NCBI GenBank assembly: GCA_019309685.1
Contig: JAFDFT010000004.1
Coordinates: 1 to 37,824, forward strand
DNA from: Deltaproteobacteria bacterium
GTDB lineage: Bacteria > Desulfobacterota > Desulfobacteria > Desulfobacterales > JAABPS01
Length of the DNA stretch: 37,824 bases
Direction of reading: 5' to 3'
In this document: positions 24,073-32,162 of the stretch, in pieces
How the letters are laid out: each line of letters opens with the position of its first letter
How positions within the stretch are numbered: the stretch's first letter is position 1
The notes under the pieces: model-generated
Told to the model about the DNA's origin: nothing
The model's input: the letters and a program-made list of their open reading frames with translations, nothing else
Database searches by the model: none
Made by a program: the position numbers and the translations under genes

Positions 24073-24251
24073 ATGACTGTCTCGTATAAAGTCAAAATTG
24101 TGGTGGTAAAGTGAAAAGTTCAAGTTTCCCGCCTATAGCGGGATTTCCGCTTTGCTCCAACAAACGACGCAAATACTGAGAAATAAGTCGTACTTATAGT
24201 ACGTCGAATGAACTCAGGATGCAGCGCAACACCGTCCCGCTATAGGCGGGA
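24073..24251. repeat. Inverted-repeat element, family C-like variant
   Basis: The left end GACTGTCTCGTATAAAGTC resembles the family C end. The interior has TCCCGCCTATAGCGGGA and, 100 bp later, TCCCGCTATAGGCGGGA as inverted arms, and a central GTCGTACTTATAGTACGTCG palindrome followed by GGATGCAGCGCAAC, which parallels GCGTACTTTTAAGTACGTTGC...GTATGCAGTGCAACGC in the copy at 26663. It abuts the stop codon of the MbhE-MrpB gene (TAA at 24252-24254) and sits inside the operon. Confidence 0.6.
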
Positions 24252-25082
24252 TTACAAACCTTCATCATGCCTGCCGGCAGAAGAAAGGTTATAGTATATC
24301 CATATCATGACAGCCATCACAGCGAGTCCCACACCAATTTCCACAATCAGTATTCCATGAGATCTTGCCATGACTGAATTCACATTCAAAACAGGTGCGA
24401 GAGCACTGTAATCAAGAAAATTCGCCCCAAGGACAAGACAAAGAGCACCGGCTCCAGCGTAAATAAAAACACCCGTCGCGCTAAGAAACGCACCTAGCCT
24501 CTCGCTCATTCTACTAATCGCAGTTCTCAAATCTGTTGAAATAGCGAATAAAATGACTGAAGCACCAAGTATAACACCTCCCTGAAATCCCCCTCCGGGG
24601 CTATGGTGCCCATGGGAGATGACATACAAAGCAAATAACTGGATAAAAGGAATAACCATGCGGCAGGTTGTATTTATGATCAGATCATAGGGTACCCATT
24701 GGGTATCGATTCGCTTAAAAATATTTGAATCGTCCGGCTCCTTCCCCCCCTTTTCAATCCGAAGTGTTATCCCTGTAGGGAGATGTCGGTAAAGTGTTAC
24801 TGAGGGCTCCATCCTTCTTGTGATTCTAAGAAGAAAAAAACAGGCGATACCGGCACAAAAAATAACCGTTGTTTCAAACATGGTATCATAACCGCGGTAA
24901 TCGGCCAGTACGGCAGTGACAATGTTGGGGACTGCTGTGTCATCCAAAGCTTTTTCAATGTAATACGGAGATACATGTGTACTTGCGGGAGATGCCGGAT
25001 GTCCCCAGTCAGGAAAATCGGATGTATGATATATAAGTATAGACCCGCATAAAATGACAATGACTAAGCCCAATATCCTCAA
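24252..25082 (-). CDS. mrpB: MbhE-like/MrpB fusion subunit of Mrp antiporter
   Basis: I place the start at TTG 25082: AAGGAG is 9 nt upstream, the codon overlaps the previous stop as TTGA, and the track's extra 41 residues are an out-of-frame read of the neighbour. This gives 276 residues. Residues about 1-90 (LGLVIVILCGSILIYHTSDFPDWG ... PNIVTAVLADYRGYDTMFETTVIFCAGIACFFLLRI) match the MbhE-like C-terminal end of MrpA. Residues about 130-276 (NTTCRMVIPFIQLFALYVISHGHHSPGGGFQGGVILGASVILFAIS ... EIGVGLAVMAVMIWIYYNL) are the MnhB domain. So the C-terminal piece of a normal MrpA is here fused to MrpB. It is part of the antiporter membrane module. Confidence 0.88.
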   Translation of the reverse strand: MRILGLVIVILCGSILIYHTSDFPDWGHPASPASTHVSPYYIEKALDDTAVPNIVTAVLADYRGYDTMFETTVIFCAGIACFFLLRITRRMEPSVTLYRHLPTGITLRIEKGGKEPDDSNIFKRIDTQWVPYDLIINTTCRMVIPFIQLFALYVISHGHHSPGGGFQGGVILGASVILFAISTDLRTAISRMSERLGAFLSATGVFIYAGAGALCLVLGANFLDYSALAPVLNVNSVMARSHGILIVEIGVGLAVMAVMIWIYYNLSSAGRHDEGL

Positions 25083-25324
25083 TCTTTTGTTCTCCTTGTT
25101 GTTCGAAAAACCGCTGCCACAAACAGCACAGTACTGACCCCGGCGCCAACGGATGCCTCTGTAAATGCCACATCCACAGCTCCCATCACCGCCCACAACA
25201 GACACATCATAAAGCTATAAGCGCCAAACAAAATACCCGCGCCAAGGAGGTCCCGAATATTTATTGCAGCAATGCCGCAAATAACAACCATTGTCAGCAC
25301 GATAAGATCCAGCTGCCAGCTCAT
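25079..25324 (-). CDS. DUF4040 / MbhD-like subunit
   Basis: 81 residues, three hydrophobic segments. The conserved core AGILFGAYSFMMCLLWAVMGAVDVAFTEASVGAGVSTVLFVAAVFRTTRR is the MbhD / DUF4040 signature, equivalent to a segment near the C-terminus of MrpA. The start overlaps the mrpG stop (ATGA), and the stop overlaps the MbhE-MrpB start (TTGA), so translation is tightly coupled. The conserved Asp and Glu in VDVAFTEASVG are thought to lie in the ion path of related complexes. Confidence 0.88.
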   Translation of the reverse strand: MSWQLDLIVLTMVVICGIAAINIRDLLGAGILFGAYSFMMCLLWAVMGAVDVAFTEASVGAGVSTVLFVAAVFRTTRRTKD

Positions 25325-25653
25325 GGATGTTCTTCCTTTTCTTTTTTTGTCCAGGGTCTGAGCCCCGCCCTCACCCCCGCGTCAATAATAGCATGGGTTG
25401 CCGTGGGGCTTGTTATAAAAACAAATACAACGATTAATAAAATCTTAAAGCCGGTAAACAAAGAACTCATAGACAGATCATGAATTGTGTGCAGCGCCAT
25501 ACCTGCCATGGCCATTAACAGGCCCGCAGTGTCCAGTTTGCCTGCCGGATGGAGCCGGGAATAAAAATCCGGAAACCGAATAATACCCACAGCGCCGCCT
25601 GTAAAAAAGAAGAGGCCGCAGAAAAGAAGTATCACCGCGATTACGTCCATCAT
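25321..25653 (-). CDS. mrpG: Mrp antiporter subunit G
   Basis: 110 residues. FFFTGGAVGIIRFPDFYSRLHPAGKLDTAGLLMAMAGMALH is the classic MrpG/PhaG signature, followed by a third TM, FKILLIVVFVFITSPTATHAIIDAG. AGGAG lies about 10 nt before the first of two ATG codons. It is a small subunit at the periphery of the antiporter module. It lies 65 bp after mrpF and overlaps the MbhD-like gene by 4 nt. Confidence 0.93.
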   Translation of the reverse strand: MMDVIAVILLFCGLFFFTGGAVGIIRFPDFYSRLHPAGKLDTAGLLMAMAGMALHTIHDLSMSSLFTGFKILLIVVFVFITSPTATHAIIDAGVRAGLRPWTKKEKEEHP

Positions 25654-25718
25654 AACACTTTTACTCCTGTCATTTAAAACCCAAAACCACGCTCAGGCTC
25701 TTGGAAATGGCATAACAC

Positions 25719-26006
25719 CTATCTTCGATCTGCTTCGTCGTACAAGCCTTTTTTCTTTTGAAAATATCTTGAAGCCGCCAGCACCGCTATAAAGTTTAAC
25801 ATGGCATAAGCCAGCGCGATATCAACAAACATATCAACCCGTTTATACATCAGTCCAATTAGCACCAGAAGTGCGGTTGTTTTACTTCCAATAGCATTCA
25901 CGCCTATTAATCGATCCAAAACAGTTGGGCCGGCAACTGCTCTGTAAAGTGAAAATGCCATTACGAGACACAAATATATTGAAGCGTAAAGAAATATACT
26001 ATTCAT
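25719..26006 (-). CDS. mrpF: Mrp antiporter subunit F
   Basis: 95 residues with three TM helices. LVMAFSLYRAVAGPTVLDRLIGVNAIGSKTTALLVLIGL and VDIALAYAMLNFIAVLAASRYF are the MrpF signature, including the conserved G-P-x-x-x-D-R. The ATG overlaps the mrpE stop (TAATG), so it is coupled to mrpE. In known complexes F lies next to E and G, distal to the channel subunits. Confidence 0.94.
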   Translation of the reverse strand: MNSIFLYASIYLCLVMAFSLYRAVAGPTVLDRLIGVNAIGSKTTALLVLIGLMYKRVDMFVDIALAYAMLNFIAVLAASRYFQKKKGLYDEADRR

Positions 26007-26593
26007 TATTCACCAAAAGCCCTGGCTATCCTTTCCTCCATCTCGCCAGGGAGCGCCTGCCCTGACGCCTGGTCAATGATATGGACTCTGAAATCTCCGT
26101 ACACAGACACGTACACGGTTATTGTTCCCGGTGTAAGTGTAATGGAATTTGCGAATGTGACAAGCGACATATCGCTTTTAAGCCTGCTTTTGAAAGTAAT
26201 TATCTTAGGATCAATAAGCTCCATCATTTGGGGATGCAATACAAGGCGCATCACATGTATATTGGCGAGAAAAATCTGATACAATAGCCATGGAATATAT
26301 TTTATAAACCTGAACCATACCAATGGTATTCGTCTATTCACCGGTTGTGAAAAAAGCAGATCACAGGAATAAAATGAAATGATCATGCAAGATATCACAC
26401 CAAGGGAAATATGAAACAGATCGAACCTTCCGGATAGGAGCAGCCAGATACCAAATAGAATAAAAAAGGTGATGAATACAGGCAGTAGAAATAGCTGGAA
26501 AATTTTTTTGATTTGCAGATACGCTGATGTGGCAGGCCCGACAAGCGGCTGGAGTGGGTCTTTGCTTTGATTTCCCTGTTCGTGATCAGCCAA
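26006..26593 (-). CDS. mrpE: Mrp antiporter subunit E
   Basis: 195 residues; first gene of the cluster. After about 30 soluble residues come two TM helices (FLLPVFITFFILFGIWLLLSG, LFHISLGVISCMIISFY), then FRFIKYIPWLLYQIFLANIHVMRLVLHP and the soluble domain FKSRLKSDMSLVTFANSITLTPGTITVYVSVYGDFRVHIID, which is diagnostic for MrpE. The start is a TTG at 26593 with GGGGG at 9 nt; a later internal start cannot be excluded. Upstream lies a spacer holding a family C repeat, and no obvious promoter is seen between it and the gene. Confidence 0.92.
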   Translation of the reverse strand: MADHEQGNQSKDPLQPLVGPATSAYLQIKKIFQLFLLPVFITFFILFGIWLLLSGRFDLFHISLGVISCMIISFYSCDLLFSQPVNRRIPLVWFRFIKYIPWLLYQIFLANIHVMRLVLHPQMMELIDPKIITFKSRLKSDMSLVTFANSITLTPGTITVYVSVYGDFRVHIIDQASGQALPGEMEERIARAFGE

Positions 26594-26662
26594 TATTCAA
26601 TTCCCCCGTTCATTGAAAAGGCAGGTAGTAACTACAAAAACAGGTAATTCCTCAATATTATT

Positions 26663-26809
26663 GATGATCTCGCAAAAGTGAGTGATGATAAAGTAAAAAG
26701 TTTAAGTTCAAGGCGTCGCAAACCCCGAGGAATGAGGCGTACTTTTAAGTACGTTGCAATGACGAGGTATGCAGTGCAACGCTGAAATTGGACTTTTTAC
26801 GAAGTCATC
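26663..26809. repeat. Inverted-repeat element (MITE-like), family C, copy 1
   Basis: The ends are TTGATGATCTCGCAAAAGT and, inverted, GATGACTTCGTAAAAAGTC. The centre has the palindrome GCGTACTTTTAAGTACGTTGC within inverted arms GGCGTCGCAAACCCCGAGG... and ...GACGAGGTATGCAGTGCAACGC. It begins right at the stop codon of the cytidylate-kinase-like gene. It is non-coding. From memory, repeats of this type are common in desulfobacterial genomes. Confidence 0.75.
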
Positions 26810-27418
26810 CTATTCTACCAATTCACATACAAGCTCACATGCTTTATCCATATCAACCTTGCTCATATTCAAAACAAGATGATAAGGATTGTGATCATCA
26901 TAGTCAGTTTTTCCGAGCCTTCGATAAAGGTTCGCTCTTTTTAAATCATCTATATTTACAGCTTTTGCGGCGTCCCGGCGTGACAGGTTGTACTTTTTTT
27001 CCATAAATTTTACACGATCTTCCCTGTTGGCAACCATGAGTATTCTGTATACATCATCATAATCCTTTAAAAAATATTGACTGCCCCGTCCCATAATAAC
27101 CGCATTGCCTTCATCCGCAATATCGCGAATAATTTTTTCAAGCAGATCAACATAGATCTCTTCTTCAATAATTTCCTCATCAGAACTGGGAGTAAGACTT
27201 CGCAGGCCTTTCGATGTAACTTTTGAAACAAATCTCTTGAAAATACCTCTGGTATCCATTTCATGGCTATCTATTGACGCCGCGGAAACTTTGGCTTCGA
27301 TTGAGACCAGTTGAATAACCTCATTATCAACAAACGTATAATTCAGCTTTTTCGCAACCATTTCGCCCAGGGTCTTTCCGCCGGAACCAAAATGCCGTGA
27401 GATTGAAATAACTGCCAT
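26810..27418 (-). CDS. Cytidylate-kinase-like P-loop protein
   Basis: The track starts at 27436, but the AAAGGAGG within that extension is the ribosome site for the ATG at 27418, giving 202 residues. VISISRHFGSGGKTLGEMVAKKLNYTFVDNEVI is a P-loop of the cytidylate-kinase-like family (GSGG-K-T/S); AVIMGRGSQYFLKDYDDVYRILMVANREDRVKFMEKKYNLSRRDAAKAVNIDDLKRANLYRRLGKTDYDDHNPYHLVLNMSKVD is the LID and C-terminal region of that family. These proteins are not the housekeeping Cmk, and their substrate is unknown. Residues around 50-90 are charged and family-specific. It is not overlapped by neighbours and a repeat adjoins its stop codon. Confidence 0.83.
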   Translation of the reverse strand: MAVISISRHFGSGGKTLGEMVAKKLNYTFVDNEVIQLVSIEAKVSAASIDSHEMDTRGIFKRFVSKVTSKGLRSLTPSSDEEIIEEEIYVDLLEKIIRDIADEGNAVIMGRGSQYFLKDYDDVYRILMVANREDRVKFMEKKYNLSRRDAAKAVNIDDLKRANLYRRLGKTDYDDHNPYHLVLNMSKVDMDKACELVCELVE

Positions 27419-27670
27419 GCGAACCTCCTTTCTCATTTAGCAGATTTTTATTTGAGCATAATGAAAAGCCGCCTTTGAGTCAAGCAGGAAAATACTATAC
27501 GTTCGTCAACAGATTGTAATTTTTATTCTTTTTTCTCCAGTCTTTTGAACTTTAGCAGGTATTGAAAGGCTGCAAAAGGTTATATCGTCTTTACCTTGTA
27601 GCCATGGTAAAAAACTTGATATATCTGGTTGTTGCCAAACTCTAATTGAACAGCTATTTATTTTTCATGA

Positions 27671-28078
27671 TTATTCTTTATGCTTTTGATGAATCTTATC
27701 AAAATATTCTTTTTTAGAGAAGAATGCTTTATACAGCAAATGCATTTCTTCCTGTGTGCACACATTGCCGGCATGAAATCTTAATTTCTCTGACTGTTCA
27801 AACACTGTATTGATTAGTTCACAAGGATATTCATTACAAAAACCGCAATTCTTTACCCCCTTTTCTTGAACGCATACACGAAGATTCATATAAGCGCATT
27901 TATTTTCAGGCTTACACCCATAACACGCCATGTCTTGAACAGGAAAATCCAGCTCTCTTAAACCAAGACGAACCCATAATTTTTTGACATTTTCTAACTC
28001 CTCAACACTTCTAGTTTTTGTTGCGATATATCTAGGGCAGTAAAAACAATTATCACCGCATATTGCAGTTAAATCCAT
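27671..28078 (-). CDS. DUF3795-type cysteine-rich protein
   Basis: 135 residues from the ATG at 28078, which has GGAGG 8 nt upstream (the track begins at a GTG immediately after that ribosome site). The cysteine pattern is CGDNCFYCPRYIA, then ACYGCKPENKCAYMNLRVC, then NCGFCNEYPCELI, typical of DUF3795 proteins, which may bind zinc or an iron-sulfur cluster. Function is unknown. KVKKLW-like helical linkers separate the Cys groups. Its neighbours give no clear clue. Downstream (27437-27670) is a spacer with an orphan open frame (see findings). Confidence 0.8.
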   Translation of the reverse strand: MDLTAICGDNCFYCPRYIATKTRSVEELENVKKLWVRLGLRELDFPVQDMACYGCKPENKCAYMNLRVCVQEKGVKNCGFCNEYPCELINTVFEQSEKLRFHAGNVCTQEEMHLLYKAFFSKKEYFDKIHQKHKE

Positions 28079-28163
28079 TATATCCACCTCCTGTAACGGA
28101 TTTATTTTCGAGTTCTCATATACTGGAGTTCAGCAAAAATGCCTTCACATACCAAATAGCAAA

Positions 28164-28820
28164 TTATCCATTATTTATATTTTTCTGCTCGATCTGCTTT
28201 GATGAATCAGGCTTTTTCCGTTTGAAAAAGTTGACAATGACCTCAAAAATCCCCTTAATCCCGCGCCAGATCCTGGGAATCGCCCAGGCCATTGTGATGA
28301 TGAAAAGAATAAGCAGCCCCAGGAAAACCCAGGGGTGGTAAAGAGCGGCCCAAAGCCCGCCGATAACAGCAATATCTTCAGTGATGGATGCAGTCCAGTT
28401 GCTGACAGGTTCAGGAGATGCGTTGATGATAACCCGCGTACCCGCCTTGGTGATATGCGCGCCTGTTGCCATGCCGCCTCCGATGATGGCCGCAGTAAGG
28501 GAGATAGCCGGGTTCACGTCTCCAACCGCGCCCGCGGCCAGTATTGCTCCCGCAGGGATGCGGATAAAGGTATGGATGCCGTCCCAGCCCGTATCCACTC
28601 CGGGTATCTTGTCTGCCGCAAATTCAACAAAATACATAAATACTGCCGCAATGATAACAGGCGGATTCGCGAGAATCTGTAAACCCGGCGGCAATACAAT
28701 ATTTTCCGAAATACCAAGAATCCCCAGCATGGCAATGGCAGCATACAGATTGATCCCACTGGCCCACGCCACACCCATTGTAAGGGCGATAATACCGGCA
28801 ATATGGTTCAGTTGATCCAT
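28164..28820 (-). CDS. DUF4126 membrane protein
   Basis: 218 residues. ALTMGVAWASGINLYAAIAMLGILG, FMYFVEFAADKIPGVDTGWDGIHTFIRIPAGAILAAGAVGDVNP and LTAAIIGGGMATGAHITKAGTRVIINASPEPVSNWTASITEDIAVIGGLW are the DUF4126 signature; five or so TM segments are predicted by eye. The C-terminal tail is basic (FFKRKKPDSSKQIEQKN). The role is unknown in any organism that I can recall. It is an apparent single gene with a poor ribosome site before the ATG at 28820. The spacer to the next gene holds low-complexity repeats. Confidence 0.85.
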   Translation of the reverse strand: MDQLNHIAGIIALTMGVAWASGINLYAAIAMLGILGISENIVLPPGLQILANPPVIIAAVFMYFVEFAADKIPGVDTGWDGIHTFIRIPAGAILAAGAVGDVNPAISLTAAIIGGGMATGAHITKAGTRVIINASPEPVSNWTASITEDIAVIGGLWAALYHPWVFLGLLILFIITMAWAIPRIWRGIKGIFEVIVNFFKRKKPDSSKQIEQKNINNG

Positions 28821-28904
28821 AATATTTTTTTACTATATCTTACCTTGCTATAAACAAAAAATAGCCAGTTCTTCTTTGCTAAATCCTAAAGCGTGACAAG
28901 TAAA

Positions 28905-29040
28905 TAGCAAACAAGAAAATAGTGAATAGTTAAAAACTATACAAAAATTGTCTTCTGATTCGTAACTATTTACTCGTCACAATTTACTATTTACTATTAA
29001 ATTCACTCGTCACTATTTGCGATTCGCCTCTTGCCTCTAG
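28905..29040. repeat. AT-rich short repeats (ACTCGTCAC / TATTTACTATTTACTATT type)
   Basis: The 230-bp spacer between the YihY and DUF4126 genes contains several irregular copies of ACTCGTCACTATTTAC and ATTTACTATTTACTATT, then GCCTCTTGCCTCTAGCCTC. The same words recur at 32110-32157 and near 36680-36705. No coding potential is seen. Such word repeats often mark spacers in this kind of genome; the cause is unknown to me. Confidence 0.5.
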
Positions 29041-29051
29041 CCTCAAATCTC

Positions 29052-30389
29052 TTATATATCTTTTAAAAGTTTATTGGAAGGCAGTTTCCGGGTTGTGTCG
29101 GCAAATGCCTGTAGGGTTTCGGACAATCGCTCTAATTCCTGAGTCTGTGCGACTGGAATAGTATCAGTCCCTCTGTGCTCCAATGCCTCCAGCACAAATG
29201 TCACTGTAAGAATACTGATATCGCGTGCAGGCTGATACGCCAGTTCCTTATATTTTTTCGTCCGCGTGTCGCTAATAACACCGCTTTCAACCAGTTCATA
29301 GAGTATTTCACGCACCAATCGTATAGGAACTTCCAGTATGTGTGAGACCTGCTCAGCCGTTAATGGTTTTTCTCCCTTTGAAAAATTTTTTACCAATAGA
29401 TGAGCAATTTGAAGAGAAATAAGTTTTTTAAAGGAAAGGCTTGTTTGCAGGCAATCAGGTTCAAATTCATACGTATCAACATTTTGGCTGGCAAACGAAA
29501 TTTCTGCGCCAAAAAGAACAATCAGCCAACTAATCTGCAGCCATACCAGAAACAATGGAAATGCTGCAAAACCGCCATAAATAGCATTGTTTCTACCAAT
29601 CCCAATTTGAAAATAGATATACGCCCATTGGGCAATTACGTAGATGGTCCCGGCGATCACACCTGCGATTGCACCGGATCGAAAATTAACTTTAGTATTC
29701 GGCATCAAAATATAAACGATGGTAAAAAGTACCCAGATAAGACAATACGGCAACAATTTTAGAACAAGCAATATAACAGGGCTGAAAAAACCTATTAGGG
29801 CGACTTTGTCTGTAATATTTGTCACCTGCGTTGTAATAAAGACCGTGACACTGCTGGACATAAACATAAGAACAGGGCCGATCATCATGGTTGAAAGATA
29901 GTCGCTGAATTTCCTGCCAAATGCTCGCGATTCTTTTATCTCCCAAATATCATTAAATGAACCCTCAATGTGCCCCAGGACCTTTATCACTGACCAGAAA
30001 AGAAGCACCAGACCCAACCCGGCGATTATGCCGCCCTTTGTATTTTCCAGCATGGAATTTGAAAAAGTAACAACCTGATTCAGCACTTCCTCCTGAACAG
30101 GCAGTTTTTCATAAAGCTGTTTTTCAAGCAGCTTATCAAATCCAAAACCCTTGGCAATACCGAAAGCCATGGCAGCTACGGGAACAATGGAAAGCAGAGA
30201 ATAAAAAGTCAATGATGACGCCCTGAGCATACATTTATCTTCAAAAAAACCACGTGACGCAAGAATAATTATCCTTAACTGATTTATTAAAAATGATTTG
30301 CCAATAGGCAGGTCATTTACGCGGATCCGCCATATATCTGTTGTGATAAAATGGGTGATTTTATTGATAATAAACCTTATATTCTGCAT
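29052..30389 (-). CDS. YihY/BrkB-family inner-membrane protein
   Basis: 445 residues. The first 290 form the YihY/virulence-factor BrkB membrane domain: MLRASSLTFYSLLSIVPVAAMAFGIAKGFG, GLGLVLLFWSVIKVLGHIEGSFNDIWEIKESRAFGRKFSDYL, RSGAIAGVIAGTIYVIAQWAYIYFQIGIGRNNAIYGGFAAFPLFLVWLQISWLIVLFGAEISFA. The rest (about 315-445) looks like a winged-helix domain (EQVSHILEVPIRLVREILYELVESGVIS) plus tail, found in the longer family members once called RNase BN. No nuclease activity is established for these. Transport or secretion is suggested for some; here the function is unknown. GAGGA lies 8 nt before the ATG. Confidence 0.87.
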   Translation of the reverse strand: MQNIRFIINKITHFITTDIWRIRVNDLPIGKSFLINQLRIIILASRGFFEDKCMLRASSLTFYSLLSIVPVAAMAFGIAKGFGFDKLLEKQLYEKLPVQEEVLNQVVTFSNSMLENTKGGIIAGLGLVLLFWSVIKVLGHIEGSFNDIWEIKESRAFGRKFSDYLSTMMIGPVLMFMSSSVTVFITTQVTNITDKVALIGFFSPVILLVLKLLPYCLIWVLFTIVYILMPNTKVNFRSGAIAGVIAGTIYVIAQWAYIYFQIGIGRNNAIYGGFAAFPLFLVWLQISWLIVLFGAEISFASQNVDTYEFEPDCLQTSLSFKKLISLQIAHLLVKNFSKGEKPLTAEQVSHILEVPIRLVREILYELVESGVISDTRTKKYKELAYQPARDISILTVTFVLEALEHRGTDTIPVAQTQELERLSETLQAFADTTRKLPSNKLLKDI

Positions 30390-30616
30390 AGTTATTTTCC
30401 TCTGTTAAGATAAGCCAAAGAATTTTGAACAGAATCTCTAAGAATGTTTTCTTTTATATTGCCTGAATCTTGCATATCAGTACAGGCAAATATTGTAAAG
30501 CTGGAAACGAAACAGATTATGGATACCGAAGATACATTTCCCGTTTTTATGTTTGCTTCATTCAGCCATATCTATTATGTTATTTATTCCATATAATTTA
30601 AAATGTTAAATATAAT

Positions 30617-31591
30617 ATGATAAGCATAAAAACACGATTTAAAGACTTTAAAGACAGCCTGGAAAGCATTAACTGGTTAATGCTCAAGTTCAAGAAAGTG
30701 TCACCCTTTCCTCAAAAAAAAGTGCTGGTACTTGAGGGCGGCGGCATGCGGGGTATATTTTTAACCGGGGTAATGCAGGCCTTTACGGACAGGGGCTACT
30801 TTCCATGGAAACTTATCATCGGATCGTCTGCCGGAGCATTAACCGGTACCGCGTACGCGGCCGGTCAGATACATCTTGCCAGGGATGCGTTTTTCACTGA
30901 ACTGCTCACAGGTAACTTTATTCGCATCTCCAATATTGTCCGCCCTGAACAACACATTCTGAATCTGGACTGGATGATAGATACGATCATCAAAGGAGAT
31001 GAGCCCTTAAACCTTCGTCGATTAAAAAATTCATGTCCAGTACTCATCACTGCGACCCACTGTCGTGAAAATCATCCGCCTGAGACCATTTACCTCAACT
31101 CAAAAGAGGACAGTGTGCCGACCGCACTCAAGGCAACTGCCGCCATCCCGTTTCTATACAGAAACTTCGTAAAATATAAACATTATAAGTTTCTCGACGG
31201 CGCCCTGCTGGATCCCATCCCATATAAAAAGGCGCTTGAAATGGGATTTAAAGAAAAAGAGATTCTGGTGATCACCACGAGGCAAAAAGGTTACAGGAAA
31301 AAGGAAGAATCTTTCTGGATTAAAAATCTTTATGAAGCCTATTATAAAGATCCCAAACATCAGTTTTTACTCAAGGCCCTAAACAGGTTTCGGCAATACA
31401 ATAAACTGCGCGATGATCTTGAACGGAAAAACAGCAAAATTGATGTAATTTATCCGCCTAAAGATTTCAGGGTGAACCGTTTAACACAAGACGGGGAAAA
31501 AATTCTTGAAGGGTTCGGGCAGGGGATCAAAGCCGCAAAAGAATGGCTTTTTAAAGACAAAATTAAGAAAAAGAAGAAAAAAAGATCATAA
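30617..31591 (+). CDS. Patatin-like phospholipase
   Basis: 324-residue cytosolic or membrane-associated lipid acyl hydrolase of the patatin/RssA type. The oxyanion loop is LEGGGMRGIF at 40-48, the nucleophile is Ser71 in IIGSSAGALTG (G-x-S-x-G), and the catalytic aspartate is D194 in FLDGALLDPIP. The residue order is normal. The C-terminus is very basic (KDKIKKKKKKRS), which may bind acidic phospholipids. The ATG at 30617 has no ribosome site, but TATAAT at about 30591-30596 could be a close -10 box with a short leader. It converges with the Nudix gene, 4 bp away, with no terminator between. Confidence 0.92.
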   Translation: MISIKTRFKDFKDSLESINWLMLKFKKVSPFPQKKVLVLEGGGMRGIFLTGVMQAFTDRGYFPWKLIIGSSAGALTGTAYAAGQIHLARDAFFTELLTGNFIRISNIVRPEQHILNLDWMIDTIIKGDEPLNLRRLKNSCPVLITATHCRENHPPETIYLNSKEDSVPTALKATAAIPFLYRNFVKYKHYKFLDGALLDPIPYKKALEMGFKEKEILVITTRQKGYRKKEESFWIKNLYEAYYKDPKHQFLLKALNRFRQYNKLRDDLERKNSKIDVIYPPKDFRVNRLTQDGEKILEGFGQGIKAAKEWLFKDKIKKKKKKRS

Positions 31592-31595
31592 TTTT

Positions 31596-32084
31596 TCAGT
31601 TCCCCCTATTTTCCAGCCAATCTCTTACGGCAGGACCTGTGCCAAAAGGCCAGGGTTTTAATTTTTCAGGGCTAACTTTTTTTATATCAGCGATTTCATC
31701 ACCAATAGTAATATCTCCCTGGGCTTTTACATGAAAGGCCAGTATCAATTGATTCATTTCAAGAAATGAATAATATCCAATAAAGCTTTCAATTCTCCCT
31801 TCCAGGCCGAGTTCTTCCTTTACCTCCCGAAGCACACAGTCGTCTGGGGTTTCGCCCGCTTCAAGAAACCCTGAAACAAGTCCAAACATCCCCTCAGGCC
31901 ATCCATTGTTTTGTACCAGGACAATTTCATTGCCGAGTTCAACAATCGCACCAACGATGGGCGTGGGATTATTCCAGAATACGTAGTTACATGATTCGGA
32001 TTCGCAGCATAAACGGGATTCTCCATCTATTTTATTTGCTGAAACCTTACTGCCGCAATGAGGACAAAATCTTATATCAGCCAT
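31596..32084 (-). CDS. Nudix hydrolase with N-terminal zinc ribbon (NudC-like)
   Basis: 162 residues. The N-terminal ribbon has CPHC at 7-10 and Cys at 26-27 and 32 (CCESESC), as in NADH pyrophosphatase NudC. The Nudix box is complete: G72-FLEAG-E78-TPDDCVL-R86-E87-VKEELGL. Relatives hydrolyse NADH, ADP-ribose or other nucleoside diphosphates linked to X. The NudC SQPWPFPxS motif is not obvious; there is KPWPFGTGP near the C-terminus, which could be a weak version. It is a small single-domain form compared with NudC of about 260 residues. Confidence 0.88.
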   Translation of the reverse strand: MADIRFCPHCGSKVSANKIDGESRLCCESESCNYVFWNNPTPIVGAIVELGNEIVLVQNNGWPEGMFGLVSGFLEAGETPDDCVLREVKEELGLEGRIESFIGYYSFLEMNQLILAFHVKAQGDITIGDEIADIKKVSPEKLKPWPFGTGPAVRDWLENRGN

Positions 32085-32162
32085 TTATTTGAAATCCTTA
32101 GGCTACATACTTTTGCCTACTCGTCACTATTTACTTCTTGCCTCTCGTCCTTCATCTTCTTT

